DNA from: CAWJPW01 sp963844845
GTDB lineage: Bacteria; Acidobacteriota; Thermoanaerobaculia; Thermoanaerobaculales; Sulfomarinibacteraceae
DNA length: 64,000 nucleotides
NCBI GenBank assembly: GCA_963844845.1
Contig: CAWJPW010000008.1
Span: 434,001-498,000, forward strand
Reading direction: 5' to 3'
Of the stretch, positions 1 to 8,911 are shown piece by piece. The notes under the pieces were generated by a model, which saw only the letters and a list, made by a program, of their open reading frames with translations, was not told the DNA's origin and did not search any database. Position numbers and translations under genes: made by a program. The stretch's first letter is position 1, and each line of letters starts with the position of its first letter.

Positions 1-30
1 AGGCGGCGGGACTGCCGGCCACCGGCAACG

Positions 31-1152
31 ATGAATATCGCGTGTGACGCCCGCGCCCTGGTGGGCCCGACCACCGGCGTCGGCACCTGGACGGCCCAGA
101 TCATGGGCGGTCTCGCCCGCGTGCCGGGGTGGGAGGTCCTGCTGGCGGCCTCGCGCCCCCTCACCCTTCCCCCCGAGCTGGCCAGGGCGACGGTGCTGGC
201 GCCTCCCAGGCTGAGCGTACCTGGCACCCTGTGGCTGCACACGGCTCTCCCGCGTGCCCTGGAGCACGCCGGCGCCGACGTCTTCGTCGCCGCCCTGGCG
301 GTGGTACCGCGGCGCTGCCCGGTGCCGGCGGTGGCGGTGGTGCACGACCTCACACCCCGTAGCCATCCCCACCGCCACACGCTGGCCAACCGCTTCTGCT
401 TCAACGCCTACGTGGAAGAGAGCCTCGAGCGGGCGCGAGCTGTGGTGGCCGTCTCTGCCGCCACCGCACAGGACGTTACGATGACCTTCCCGCGGCTCAG
501 AGGGCGGGTGAGGACCATCTGCAACGGTGTCGACCCGTTCTTCTCCCCGGCACCGCAGGACGCGGACGGCGCCGCGGTGCGCGAACGCTTCAGCGGCGGG
601 CGGCCCTTCCTCCTGCACCTGGGCACCCTGGAGCCGCGCAAGGGCCTCGTCACCCTGGTGGACGCGTGGGAGGATGTGGCCGAGAAGGACGCCGCCACAC
701 CCGATCTGGTGCTGGCCGGCGCCCCCGGCTGGGACCGCGGCGCGCTGGTGCGGCGGGTAGCCGCCTCCCCCCGTCGTGCGCGCATCCACCTCCCCGGCTA
801 CGTCAGTCGTGACGACGCCCGCTCCCTGCTGCGCCACGCCGCCGCCTTCGTGCTCGCCTCGGAGGCCGAGGGCTTCGGCCTGCCCCTGGCCGAGGCCCTG
901 TGCTGCGGCGCCCCGTGCGTGGCCTCGGACATCCCGGCGGCGCGGGAGGTGGCCGGCGACGCGGCCCTCTTCGCCCTGCCGTGTGACGCCGCCGCCCTCG
1001 CCGACGCCCTGCGCGAGGTCCTCGTCCCCGCCGCAGCGGACGAGCTGCGCCGCCGCGCTGCCGTCCGCGCCGCTGACCTCGGCTGGGAGCCGGCGGTGGC
1101 GGCGTGGAGGACGCTGTTGGAGGAGATCGTGGGCGAGCGCTCTGACAATTGA
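31..1152 (+). CDS. GT4-family glycosyltransferase
   Basis: The 373-residue protein has the two-Rossmann layout of GT-B enzymes that move a sugar from a nucleotide-sugar donor to a growing glycan in the cytoplasm. The N-terminus (NIACDARALVGPTTGVG) is typical of mannosyltransferase-like GT4 proteins. The donor-binding E-x7-E motif is visible near residues 278-286 (EGFGLPLAE), followed by the usual CGAPCVASD stretch. It converges with the sugar-phosphate transferase gene on the other strand, leaving only 5 nt between them, and belongs by content to the same surface-polysaccharide region. No clear ribosome-binding site precedes the ATG, and the window begins only 30 nt upstream, so the operon context is unknown. 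The sugar specificity cannot be read from sequence. Confidence 0.88.
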   Translation: MNIACDARALVGPTTGVGTWTAQIMGGLARVPGWEVLLAASRPLTLPPELARATVLAPPRLSVPGTLWLHTALPRALEHAGADVFVAALAVVPRRCPVPAVAVVHDLTPRSHPHRHTLANRFCFNAYVEESLERARAVVAVSAATAQDVTMTFPRLRGRVRTICNGVDPFFSPAPQDADGAAVRERFSGGRPFLLHLGTLEPRKGLVTLVDAWEDVAEKDAATPDLVLAGAPGWDRGALVRRVAASPRRARIHLPGYVSRDDARSLLRHAAAFVLASEAEGFGLPLAEALCCGAPCVASDIPAAREVAGDAALFALPCDAAALADALREVLVPAAADELRRRAAVRAADLGWEPAVAAWRTLLEEIVGERSDN

Positions 1153-1157
1153 AGGGG

Positions 1158-2558
1158 CTACGCACGTCTCGGCCGGAGTGCCTGAGATGCCGTCATCCAC
1201 AGGATCTTGAGATCCAGCGCCAGGCTCCAGTTCTCGATGTAGTAGAGGTCGTGCGCCACCCGCTTGCGGATGGAGGTGTCGCCCCGCAGGCCGTTCACCT
1301 GAGCCCATCCGGTCACCCCGGCGCGCACCCGGTGGCGGGCCATGTACTCCGGGTAGCGACCGCGGAAGCGCTCGACGAACTCCGGGCGCTCGGGGCGGGG
1401 ACCCACCAGCGACATGTCGCCCCTGAGCACGTTCACCAGCTGCGGCAGCTCGTCCAGGTTGGTGCGACGCAGGAGCTCGCCGACGCGGGTGACGCGCGGG
1501 TCACGGTTGCGGGTCCACCGGGGCTCGCCATCGGGCTCGGCGTCAACGCTCATGGAGCGGAACTTGAGGATCTGGAAGGAGCGCCCGTCGAGACCCATCC
1601 GCACCTGGCCGTAGAAGGCGGGCCCCCCGTCCTCACGCCTCACCAGCCAGGCAATGATCGGGAACATCCAGCCGGTGAGGACGAGCCCGAGGCCGGCTCC
1701 GACGATGTCCATGAGCCGTTTGACCAGCTGGTTCCACCCCTGCAGGGGGATCTGCGTGAGGTTGATCATGGGCAGGCCGTCGAGGTCCTCGATACCGGCG
1801 CGCAGCACGTAGTACTGCAGCAGGTCGGGCACTACCTTGACTTCCACTAGGAGCTGCCCGGCGGTACGGATGAGCTGCACCGTCTTGTGGTGAGCGGAGA
1901 GCGGCAGCGCCAGCACCACCTGGTCCACGTCGTGTTCGCGGACCGCCTCCTCCAGGTTAGCGGTGGTGCCCAGCACCGGTACGCCGAGGACCGCGCGGGG
2001 CTGCTTGCCCGGGTCGTCGTCGAGGAAGCCCACCACTCGGAAGCCGTACTCCTGGTGCTCCTGAAGGCGCTCCACCACCTGCCGGCCGAGGTCGCCGGCG
2101 CCCACCACCAGCACCCGCTGCAGGTTGCCGCCCGAGCGCCGGATGCGCCGCAGTAGGCCGGCGATGGCCCAGCGGGTGAGGATCACGAAGAGGGCGTCGA
2201 CGCCCGCGAAAATCGCCAGCACCAGCCGCGAGTAGGAGAACTCGCGGTAGAACGTCAGCCCGGCGGTGAGCAGCACGGTGGCCAGAGCCACCCCCACGAG
2301 CACCGCCACCGCTTCGTCGATGCGCGACTGCGCCCGGCGCCGCTGGTACAGACCCTGGAAGTAGAAAACCAGTGGCCAGAGCAGCGTCGTCACTGGAATC
2401 AGGTTGAGGTAGGGCAGCAGTGGCGGTACGCCCTTGGTAATCGGGGCGACCTCCACGTGGAAGCGCATCCAGTACGCCAGCAGCATCGCCACGGCGGTGG
2501 CGGCCACGTCGCCCACCAGCTGGAGGATGACCTGGATCTGCCGGCGCCGGGTGATCAC
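1158..2558 (-). CDS. Polyprenyl glycosyl-1-phosphate transferase (WcaJ/EpsB-like)
   Basis: This 466-residue inner-membrane enzyme would start exopolysaccharide repeat-unit assembly by moving a hexose-1-phosphate from a nucleotide sugar to undecaprenyl phosphate. About four membrane helices occupy residues 10-125. A soluble Rossmann-like domain follows (VLVVGAGDLGRQVVE near residue 150). The C-terminal bacterial sugar transferase domain covers about residues 283-462, with a membrane re-entrant helix, the KFRSM motif and the LDELPQL...GDMSLVGPRP block typical of catalytic PHPT enzymes. The ATG overlaps the stop of the upstream GT4 gene by 4 nt, so the three minus-strand genes 4767-1158 form one operon. 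It is clearly a full-length member; the sugar (glucose or galactose) is not determinable. Confidence 0.92.
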   Translation of the reverse strand: MITRRRQIQVILQLVGDVAATAVAMLLAYWMRFHVEVAPITKGVPPLLPYLNLIPVTTLLWPLVFYFQGLYQRRRAQSRIDEAVAVLVGVALATVLLTAGLTFYREFSYSRLVLAIFAGVDALFVILTRWAIAGLLRRIRRSGGNLQRVLVVGAGDLGRQVVERLQEHQEYGFRVVGFLDDDPGKQPRAVLGVPVLGTTANLEEAVREHDVDQVVLALPLSAHHKTVQLIRTAGQLLVEVKVVPDLLQYYVLRAGIEDLDGLPMINLTQIPLQGWNQLVKRLMDIVGAGLGLVLTGWMFPIIAWLVRREDGGPAFYGQVRMGLDGRSFQILKFRSMSVDAEPDGEPRWTRNRDPRVTRVGELLRRTNLDELPQLVNVLRGDMSLVGPRPERPEFVERFRGRYPEYMARHRVRAGVTGWAQVNGLRGDTSIRKRVAHDLYYIENWSLALDLKILWMTASQALRPRRA

Positions 2559-3655
2559 CGCAGGACCTCACCCACGCCGAGGCGGTCGAGAAGGAAGCAG
2601 AAGCGGGTGAGAAAGCGCTCCCGAGAAAACACCTTGGCGCGCCGGCGTAGGGTGCCCACGTCGCGGGGCTGGGCCAGCAGCCTCTCCACCGCGCCGGCAA
2701 GTGCCTCCGCCGTATTGGTCTCGGCGAGCTCGCCCTCGACGCCGGCGCGCACCACGTCGGCCGTGCCCGAGGCGGCGAGCCCCACCACTGGGGTCCCGCA
2801 TGCCAGCGCCTCCACGGTGACCATGCCGAAGTCCTCCACGTTGGGCACCAGCAGGGCGGCCGCCCGCTGGTAGGCCTCGCGCAGCTCTTCGGGGCTGAGC
2901 CAGCCGAGGAAACGCACGTCACCCCTGGCCTCATGCTCGAGCCGCCGGCGGAGTGGGCCGGTACCGACCACCTCCAGGGGACGTCCCACGCGCCGCGCCA
3001 CTTCAATTGCCATCTCAACCCGCTTATACGGAACGAGAGCCGCAACCGTCAGGAGGTTGCCGCCACGATCGCCGCCCGGGGTGAAGAACTCGGTGTCCAC
3101 CGGCGGCGGCAGCACCTCGGCGGTGCGGTTCCAGTAGTGCCGGATACGCCACGCCACCAGACGAGAGTTGGCGATGAGGCGGTCCACACGCGCCGACGAC
3201 ATCATGTCCCACTGCCGCAGCCGCGCCAGCTGGAGGTGGGCGATGAGGCGAAACGGGCGCGGCACCGTGGCCAGGTAGGCGTCGCGCTGGTCCCAGGCGT
3301 AACGCATGGGCGTGTGGATGTACGACAGGTGGTACGCCCCCGGCGGAGGGATCACGCCCTTGGCCACGCAGTGGCTGGTGGAGATCACCACGTCAGCGGT
3401 GGGGAAGGCGAACGACTCCACCGCCGCGGGCATGAGCGGCAGCAGCGGCCGCCAGTGGCGGCCGCCAAAGGAGAGCGCCTGTAGCCACGAGGTGTGGATG
3501 GGGTGGCTGTCCAGGCCGCCGGTGAGGCTCCCGGGACGGTGGATGAGGGTGTAGATGGGAGCTTGCGGAAACAGCGCCGCCACCTCGGCAAGGACCTTCT
3601 CGCCGCCGCGCATCCCTGTGAGCCAGTCGTGCACCAACGCCACTGACGACATCAC
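2555..3655 (-). CDS. GT4-family glycosyltransferase
   Basis: The 366-residue protein begins VALVHDWLTGMRGGEKVL, the signature start of GT4 enzymes that act on polyprenyl-linked sugars in exopolysaccharide operons. The donor-site acidic motif is NVEDFGMVTVEALACGTPVV near residue 270. It overlaps both neighbours by 4 nt (ATGA junctions at 3652-3655 and 2555-2558), which indicates translational coupling. Two ATG codons are adjacent at the start; either could be used. It probably adds a sugar early in repeat-unit assembly, after the sugar-phosphate transferase. The order of action is inference from the operon only. Confidence 0.88.
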   Translation of the reverse strand: MMSSVALVHDWLTGMRGGEKVLAEVAALFPQAPIYTLIHRPGSLTGGLDSHPIHTSWLQALSFGGRHWRPLLPLMPAAVESFAFPTADVVISTSHCVAKGVIPPPGAYHLSYIHTPMRYAWDQRDAYLATVPRPFRLIAHLQLARLRQWDMMSSARVDRLIANSRLVAWRIRHYWNRTAEVLPPPVDTEFFTPGGDRGGNLLTVAALVPYKRVEMAIEVARRVGRPLEVVGTGPLRRRLEHEARGDVRFLGWLSPEELREAYQRAAALLVPNVEDFGMVTVEALACGTPVVGLAASGTADVVRAGVEGELAETNTAEALAGAVERLLAQPRDVGTLRRRAKVFSRERFLTRFCFLLDRLGVGEVLR

Positions 3656-4767
3656 GCCTCCCCTAGCGCCTGCCGGTAGGCGGCCACGGTGCCGTCCACC
3701 GTGCGCCGCCAGGTCATCGTCTCCGCCCGCTTGCGCCCCGCCTCCACCATGCGCCGGCGCATGGGGTCGTCCACCAGCACCTGCTCCAGCGCCCGAACCA
3801 CCTCGTTCACGTCCATGGGGTTGACCAGCCTCGCCACCCCCTCGCCCAGCTCGCGCATGGCCCCAAGGTTGGCGGTGATCACCGGCAGGCCGGCGCGCAT
3901 GGCCTCGAGGATGGGCAACCCGAAGCCCTCGTAGAGGGCCACGTGGAGCAGCACCGACGAGAGATGGTAGAGACCCCAGAGCTGCTGGCGCGGCACCCGC
4001 CCGAGCAGCCGCACTCGTCGCTCGAGGCCGAGGCGACGGGCCCGCTCGGCCAGCCTCCCGTTGGCTCCCGGCCCCCCCACGAACACGAGCTGGCCCGGCA
4101 CCTTGTGCTCCAGCACCGCCAGGTGGAAGGCCCGCAGCACCATCTCGAGGTTCTTGTGCGGCTTGTCGTTGCCCACCGCGAGAATCAGCGGCGGGCGCAG
4201 GCTGTACTCCTCCTTGAGCCCCTCGAGAGCCTCTCGGCCCGGACGCTCGCCAAGGGCAGGATCGACCCCATTGGGCACGACCACCAAGCGGCCGGCGTCG
4301 GCGCCGAAGAGGTGGACGAGGTCGACCCGCGAAGCGCGTGACACGGTGATCACACGGCGTGCCCGGCGCAGGGCCGAGCGCATCATCACCCGCAGGTACA
4401 GGAGCGCGAGCTGCTGGTGGTGGCGGGGCGGGTAGAAGAGCTGGATGACGTCGTGCACTGTCGCCACCACCGGGCGCGGGAGCAGCGGCGGCACAACGTA
4501 GTGGGGAATGTGCACGAGGTCGACGCGCTCACGCCACAGGGCAAGCGGCAACTGGTAGAGCTCGGCCGCCGAGTAGCCCCGGGCGGCGAGGTCGGTGATG
4601 CGGGCGGCAGGCGCCAGTGAGCGAGCACGCTCCACGTGGTCCTCACGGACCAGCAGGCGCAGCTCCACGTCCTGGCGGTCGGCCAGCCCCTGGATGAGGT
4701 GTCGCAGGTAGGTGCCGATGCCGTAGTCGGTGAGCTTGCGCGCGTCGAGTGCCACCCGCAACCGCAC
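3652..4767 (-). CDS. GT4-family glycosyltransferase (first gene of operon)
   Basis: This 371-residue GT-B glycosyltransferase has an N-terminal acceptor domain (RVALDARKLTDYGIGTYLR) and a C-terminal donor domain with the E-x7-E motif YEGFGLPILEAM near residue 280. It resembles mannosyltransferases of capsule and exopolysaccharide loci. It is the promoter-proximal gene of a three-gene minus-strand operon ending with the polyprenyl sugar-phosphate transferase. Upstream lies about 470 nt without genes, where the operon promoter should be, although no convincing -35/-10 pair was found in that GC-rich stretch. The family assignment is secure; donor and acceptor are unknown. Confidence 0.87.
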   Translation of the reverse strand: MRLRVALDARKLTDYGIGTYLRHLIQGLADRQDVELRLLVREDHVERARSLAPAARITDLAARGYSAAELYQLPLALWRERVDLVHIPHYVVPPLLPRPVVATVHDVIQLFYPPRHHQQLALLYLRVMMRSALRRARRVITVSRASRVDLVHLFGADAGRLVVVPNGVDPALGERPGREALEGLKEEYSLRPPLILAVGNDKPHKNLEMVLRAFHLAVLEHKVPGQLVFVGGPGANGRLAERARRLGLERRVRLLGRVPRQQLWGLYHLSSVLLHVALYEGFGLPILEAMRAGLPVITANLGAMRELGEGVARLVNPMDVNEVVRALEQVLVDDPMRRRMVEAGRKRAETMTWRRTVDGTVAAYRQALGEA

Positions 4768-5238
4768 GCCGTCATTGTAGGGAATTCCCGCCGCGATTGT
4801 TGGCCGTCACGGCCGAAATCTGGTGAATGCTCCCGATTTCCCCAAGCCGCCGGTGCACGCCGGCCGCTTCGCGGCCTTCCGGCCACGCCCCGGCCGCCGG
4901 CCGGATGCAAGCATCCTCCGGCGGGCGTGCCGTCGTTGACGTCTTCCCGGGAGCGCGGGCTCCCTTGCCGCGCGTTGGCGGGAAGCGTCAAGGGGGGCTC
5001 CCACGGCCCTTGGCATTCGGAGCAGTGGCCCCAAACGACGAAGCAGGCGACTCGGCGCCGGGCGCGAAGGGGGCCATGTTGCCGCTGGGCAGCTTCTGCC
5101 GTTGCCCCCTTCGCGAACGCGCCGACGGGCGGCGGCTCAGCCGCCGCCCGGGAGCCGGTGCACGGAAAATGATCGCGGTCGCCACGAAGCACACCCGGCG
5201 CCCCGACACCGCTGGGGCGCGCGGGGGGCTCCGCCTCG
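4768..5238. other. 471-nt intergenic region, GC-rich palindromes
   Basis: No convincing gene is seen. The stretch separates the start of the polysaccharide operon from the end of the tricorn protease gene. It contains several GC-rich inverted repeats. One has perfect 12-bp arms at 5063-5074 and 5104-5115, with 29 nt between them. Immediately beside it, at about 5119-5160, lies one copy of a dispersed palindromic repeat also found at 8752 and 27671. Short reading frames exist on both strands but have no recognisable domain. Confidence 0.6.
5119..5160 (+). repeat. Dispersed palindromic intergenic repeat, copy A
   Basis: The core reads GCGCCGACGGGCGGCGG, then a short centre, then CCGCCCGGGAGCCGG. 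It folds as a GC-rich hairpin. Nearly the same sequence is found at 8752-8786 (same strand) and, as reverse complement, at 27671-27706. All three copies sit between genes and share loosely similar upstream flanks (a TGCCG element 20-40 nt before the core). This copy has a slightly longer stem centre (GGCGGCTCAGCCGCC) than the other two. It is REP-like in size and form. Confidence 0.6.
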
Positions 5239-8200
5239 TCACCTCGACGGATGGTCCGGGGCCACCTCCGGCGGGTACGCCGGCAGCCAAGGGGGCGGCG
5301 CCGGGAGCTTCATGGGCTCGGCGGCCAGCTTGTCCATGATCACCTTCACGGCGGCCTCGAGCTGGGCATCCCTGCCCGCCATGAGGTCGCCGGGGAGGTC
5401 GTCCACCTCGATGTCCGGCTCCACCCCGTGGTTCTCGATGACCCACTGGGAGTCGAGGCCGTAGAGGGCGTCCTCGGGGATCGTGATGTAACCGCCGTCT
5501 TCAAGCGGCCAGTAGCCGCGGATCCCGCGCACGCCGCCCCAGGTGCGCTCGCCGATCACCGGTCCTAAGCCGTACTTCTTGAAGTAGTACGGGAAGATGT
5601 CGCCGTCCGAGGCCGAGTAGTGGTTGGCAAGGCAGGCCATGTGGCCGTGCAGGACCTGCTGGGGGATAGTGAAGGGCACGCCCTCCCGGTCGGTGGCCAT
5701 GCCCACCAGCACCCGACGCAGCCGCTCGAGGATGATCTGATCGATCTCGCCGCCGCCGTTGTAGCGCACGTCCACCACCAGCCCCTGCTTGTCGGTCTGG
5801 GGGTAGAACTGGCGGATGAACTGGTTCATCCCCTGATCCTCCATGTCTGACAGGTAGAGGTAGCCGACCTTGCCGCCCGAAGCTTTGGTCACCTCGTCCC
5901 GGTTGTGGGCGATCCAGGCCGCGAGGCGCAGGTCGAGCTCCTGCCGGATCGGCCGGACGACGACGTCGCGACGGTTGGTCCCGGCGGCGTCGTCGGCCAC
6001 CGTGAGCGTGACCGTGCGGCCCACGGTGTTGAGGAAGAGACTGTACGGGTTGGTGGGGGCCTTCAGCTCGTGGTGATCCACCGCCAGCAGGAACGAACCC
6101 TCCTTGACGGCGATGCCGGGCTCGGTGAGGGGCGAGCGAAGGTCCTCGCGGGAGTTGTCGCCGGGGTAGATCGCCTTGAAGAAGTAGCGCCCCGACGTCG
6201 GAGCGAGGGCGAAGTCGACGCCGAGCAGCCCGGTGGGCACCGCTTCCGGGCGCGGCTCATCGCCGCCGCCGACGTAGGTGTGCGAGTTGTGCAGCTCACC
6301 CAGCATCTCTCCGATGAGGTAGTTGAGGTCCTCACGGCAGGCCGCCTGGGGCAGCAGCTTCGCATAGCGGGTGCGCACCGCCGGCCAGTCGACGCCGTTC
6401 ATCTTCGGGTTGAAGAAGAGGTCGCGCTCCAGCCGCCAGGCCTGCTCGAAGATCTCGCGCCACTCGGCCGGGGGGTCCATCTGCGCCTTCATGCCCGACA
6501 GGTCCAGGGTGTGGGTGTCGACCTCCGCGCCGCTGCCCTCCTCCGCAACCGTCGCGGGGGCCAGGGTGTACTCCGTCTCGTGCTCCTCGAGCACCGCGCT
6601 CCCGTCGGCGCTGAGGGCGTAGGCGTCCACCGGGCTCGCCAGCAACCCCTCCTTGCGCTTCGCCATGTCGAAGACGTGGAGAGCCGGCTCCTCGCCGCCC
6701 AGCGGCCCCGCCATGCTCGCGGTGGGTCGGCTCAGATAGTAGACGCGGTCACCGGCTGCCATGAGCTCGCGGAGGTTGCCGGCGGGCACCGGCAGCGCCA
6801 CCACGCGCCCCATGAGGCCGTCGAGGTCGACGGTGATGGGGGCACTGGCGCCCGCCTTCCAGGCGCCGGTCCTGCTGTCGTCACCCTCGTGGGCGGTGGC
6901 CATGCCCTCGTCGGAGCGCGGGGCGAACGGCGACGGCGCATCGGCCGCGAGGGTGGCCGCGTACACCCCGGTCATCTTGAGGGTGGCGACGTTGAACTCC
7001 GTCTGGCTCCACACCGGGTTGGGGTGGCGGGTGGAGAGGAAGTAGAGGTAGCGGCCGCCGGGGTCGAACACCGGCTCGCTGTCGTCGGTCATGCCGGTGC
7101 TCACCTGGGTCGCCGTGCCGGTACCGAGGCTGTACAGGAAGATCCGCCCCATGTACGTGGAGGCATCGTCGTCGGAACCCATGTCCTGGGACCCCGCCTT
7201 GCTGTAGGCGAGCCAGAGGGCGTCGGGGGACCACGAGATAGCGTGGATCTCCTCGCGCCGGTCCTGGTCGACGCGAACGACCTTGCGGTCCTTGACGGTG
7301 AGGTACCAGAGCACGTGGTCGCTGTCGGAGAAGGCGAGCTCGGCGCTGTCCGGCGACCACACGGGACCGTACAGGTAGCCGGCGGTGCGGCTGGTGAGGA
7401 TGGTCTCCTCGCCGCTGCCGTCGGCCGCGCGGACGGCGATCTGGGCCTCGCCGGTGCGATCGGTGACGTAGGCCACCCACCTGCCGTCCGGCGACCACGC
7501 CGGGTACTGCTCGCGGGCGCCCGACGTCCCGGTGAGGTCGCGAGTGTTGCCGTGCTCGGCCGGCACCGTGAAGACCTCGCCGCGGGCCCCGAAGAGAGCC
7601 CGCTTGCCGTTGGGGGCCACGTCGAAGGCGCGGATCTGTTCGCTGGCGTCCACCCAGCGAAGCCGCGTGCGCACGCCGTCCGAGGGCACCCTCACCGGCA
7701 CCTGGTGGAGCTGCTCCGACGGCAGGTCGACGACCCAGAGCTTGCCGCCGCACTGGAAGACGATGCCGGAGTCGCCGAGGCTCGGCCAGTCGACATCGTA
7801 GTCGGTGAAGTGGGTTATCTGCTGGAACTGCTTGCTCGCGAGATCGTAGGCCCAGAGGTTGAGCCGTCCGGCGGGGCCGCGGTCGGAGGCGAAGTAGAGG
7901 GTGTCGTGGAACCACATGGGAAAGGTGTCGGTCCCCTTCCAGTGGGTGACGCGCTCCACCTCGTGGCTGTCGAGGTCGTCGATCCACACGTCCTGCGCGA
8001 GCCCGCCGTAGTAGTCCTTCCAGGTGCGGAAGTTGCGGAAGATCCGATTGTAGGCGACGCGATGCCCGTCAGGGCTGTAGGCGAGCATGCCCCCCTTGGG
8101 CAGGGGCAGCCGGGTCGGCAGGCCGCCTGCCGCCGGCACCAGGAAGTACTGGCCGAACCACGAGTTGAAGGTGGTCCGCCGCGACAGCATGAGGATGTTC

Positions 8201-8619
8201 TTCCCGTCCGGCGTCCAGGTCACCACCATGTTGTCGGGACCCCAGCGCAGCGGCGCCTCCTCCACCACGTCCGAGTGGAAGGTCAGGCGGCGGGCGGCGC
8301 CCCCCTCGGCCGGGATGACGTACACATCGGTGTTGCCGTCGTAGTTGCCGGTGAAGGCGACCTCGGAGCCGTCGGGGGAGAAACGCGGTATGAGGTCGAA
8401 TCCGGTGTTGCTGGTCAGCCTCTGGGCAACCCCCCCGGTGCGGGGGACGCGCCACAGATTGCCGCCCGCCTCGAAGACGATGGTGTCGCCGTGTAGGGTG
8501 GGGAAGCGGGTGAGCGCCTGAGGGGCCGCCATCACGGGAACCGGAGGCAGCCCGAACGCCAGGGCGATGGCGGTAAGACGGAGGACACGGGACAGACGGA
8601 AGCTCGGACGACGGCTCAT
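5239..8619 (-). CDS. Tricorn protease homolog (S41-family, exported)
   Basis: This 1126-residue protein is a tricorn-type serine protease that would trim peptides, here probably in the periplasm because the chosen start gives a signal peptide (RVLRLTAIALAFGLPPVPVMA). The first two thirds are TolB/WD-like beta-propeller repeats (SPDGSEVAFTG, SPDGRWVAYVTD, SPDSAELAFSD). Catalytic Ser-His of the tricorn tetrad is seen as NSH near residue 780, within the core domain. A PDZ-like segment follows, then the S41 domain with DVRYNGGGEID and the nucleophile region SASDGDIFP near residue 1000. The ENHGVEPD block near 1063 probably supplies the remaining acidic residue. The start at 8619 was preferred over an in-frame ATG 30 codons upstream because AGGAG lies just before it and the signal peptide becomes N-terminal. 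Confidence 0.9.
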   Translation of the reverse strand: MSRRPSFRLSRVLRLTAIALAFGLPPVPVMAAPQALTRFPTLHGDTIVFEAGGNLWRVPRTGGVAQRLTSNTGFDLIPRFSPDGSEVAFTGNYDGNTDVYVIPAEGGAARRLTFHSDVVEEAPLRWGPDNMVVTWTPDGKNILMLSRRTTFNSWFGQYFLVPAAGGLPTRLPLPKGGMLAYSPDGHRVAYNRIFRNFRTWKDYYGGLAQDVWIDDLDSHEVERVTHWKGTDTFPMWFHDTLYFASDRGPAGRLNLWAYDLASKQFQQITHFTDYDVDWPSLGDSGIVFQCGGKLWVVDLPSEQLHQVPVRVPSDGVRTRLRWVDASEQIRAFDVAPNGKRALFGARGEVFTVPAEHGNTRDLTGTSGAREQYPAWSPDGRWVAYVTDRTGEAQIAVRAADGSGEETILTSRTAGYLYGPVWSPDSAELAFSDSDHVLWYLTVKDRKVVRVDQDRREEIHAISWSPDALWLAYSKAGSQDMGSDDDASTYMGRIFLYSLGTGTATQVSTGMTDDSEPVFDPGGRYLYFLSTRHPNPVWSQTEFNVATLKMTGVYAATLAADAPSPFAPRSDEGMATAHEGDDSRTGAWKAGASAPITVDLDGLMGRVVALPVPAGNLRELMAAGDRVYYLSRPTASMAGPLGGEEPALHVFDMAKRKEGLLASPVDAYALSADGSAVLEEHETEYTLAPATVAEEGSGAEVDTHTLDLSGMKAQMDPPAEWREIFEQAWRLERDLFFNPKMNGVDWPAVRTRYAKLLPQAACREDLNYLIGEMLGELHNSHTYVGGGDEPRPEAVPTGLLGVDFALAPTSGRYFFKAIYPGDNSREDLRSPLTEPGIAVKEGSFLLAVDHHELKAPTNPYSLFLNTVGRTVTLTVADDAAGTNRRDVVVRPIRQELDLRLAAWIAHNRDEVTKASGGKVGYLYLSDMEDQGMNQFIRQFYPQTDKQGLVVDVRYNGGGEIDQIILERLRRVLVGMATDREGVPFTIPQQVLHGHMACLANHYSASDGDIFPYYFKKYGLGPVIGERTWGGVRGIRGYWPLEDGGYITIPEDALYGLDSQWVIENHGVEPDIEVDDLPGDLMAGRDAQLEAAVKVIMDKLAAEPMKLPAPPPWLPAYPPEVAPDHPSR

Positions 8620-8751
8620 GGCACTCTCCTCGTGCGGAGCCGACCCGGGAACGGGTCGGCGAAGCTCTCCCGAGCAACCATGCCGCAGAGCCCGACCATT
8701 CCGGGGCAAGGACCGGGCCCGAGGGCGGCCTCTTCTGCCGTCTGCCAGCCC

Positions 8752-8786
8752 GCGCCAACGGGCGGCGGAGCCGCCCGGGAGCCGGG
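8752..8786 (+). repeat. Dispersed palindromic intergenic repeat, copy B
   Basis: Second copy of the repeat described at 5119, with core GGGCGGCGGAGCCGCCC followed by GGGAGCCGG. It lies in the 292-nt gap between the divergent tricorn and malic enzyme genes. Its 3' flank (GGTGCGGAGCATCGG) resembles the equivalent flank of copy C, so similarity extends beyond the hairpin itself. Confidence 0.6.
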
Positions 8787-8911
8787 GTGCGGAGCATCGG
8801 CGACCTGGGCAGCGGCCAAGGCGAGCGCCGGCTTGCGCCTCCCGACAGCGGGTTCATAATGGGTGCCCGCCGGCGTGGCAGCGGCGCCGGTCCCACGATT
8901 GGAGCCTCGTC

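Noticed and set aside
5063..5115. 12-bp inverted repeat in the intergenic region as a terminator or transposon end
   Set aside because: No U-run, no transposase, and a 29-nt loop; described only as an intergenic palindrome.
5905..8496. 863-codon plus-strand frame opposite the tricorn gene
   Set aside because: It is a GC-rich antisense shadow: no domain, biased composition, and the real tricorn motifs are on the minus strand.
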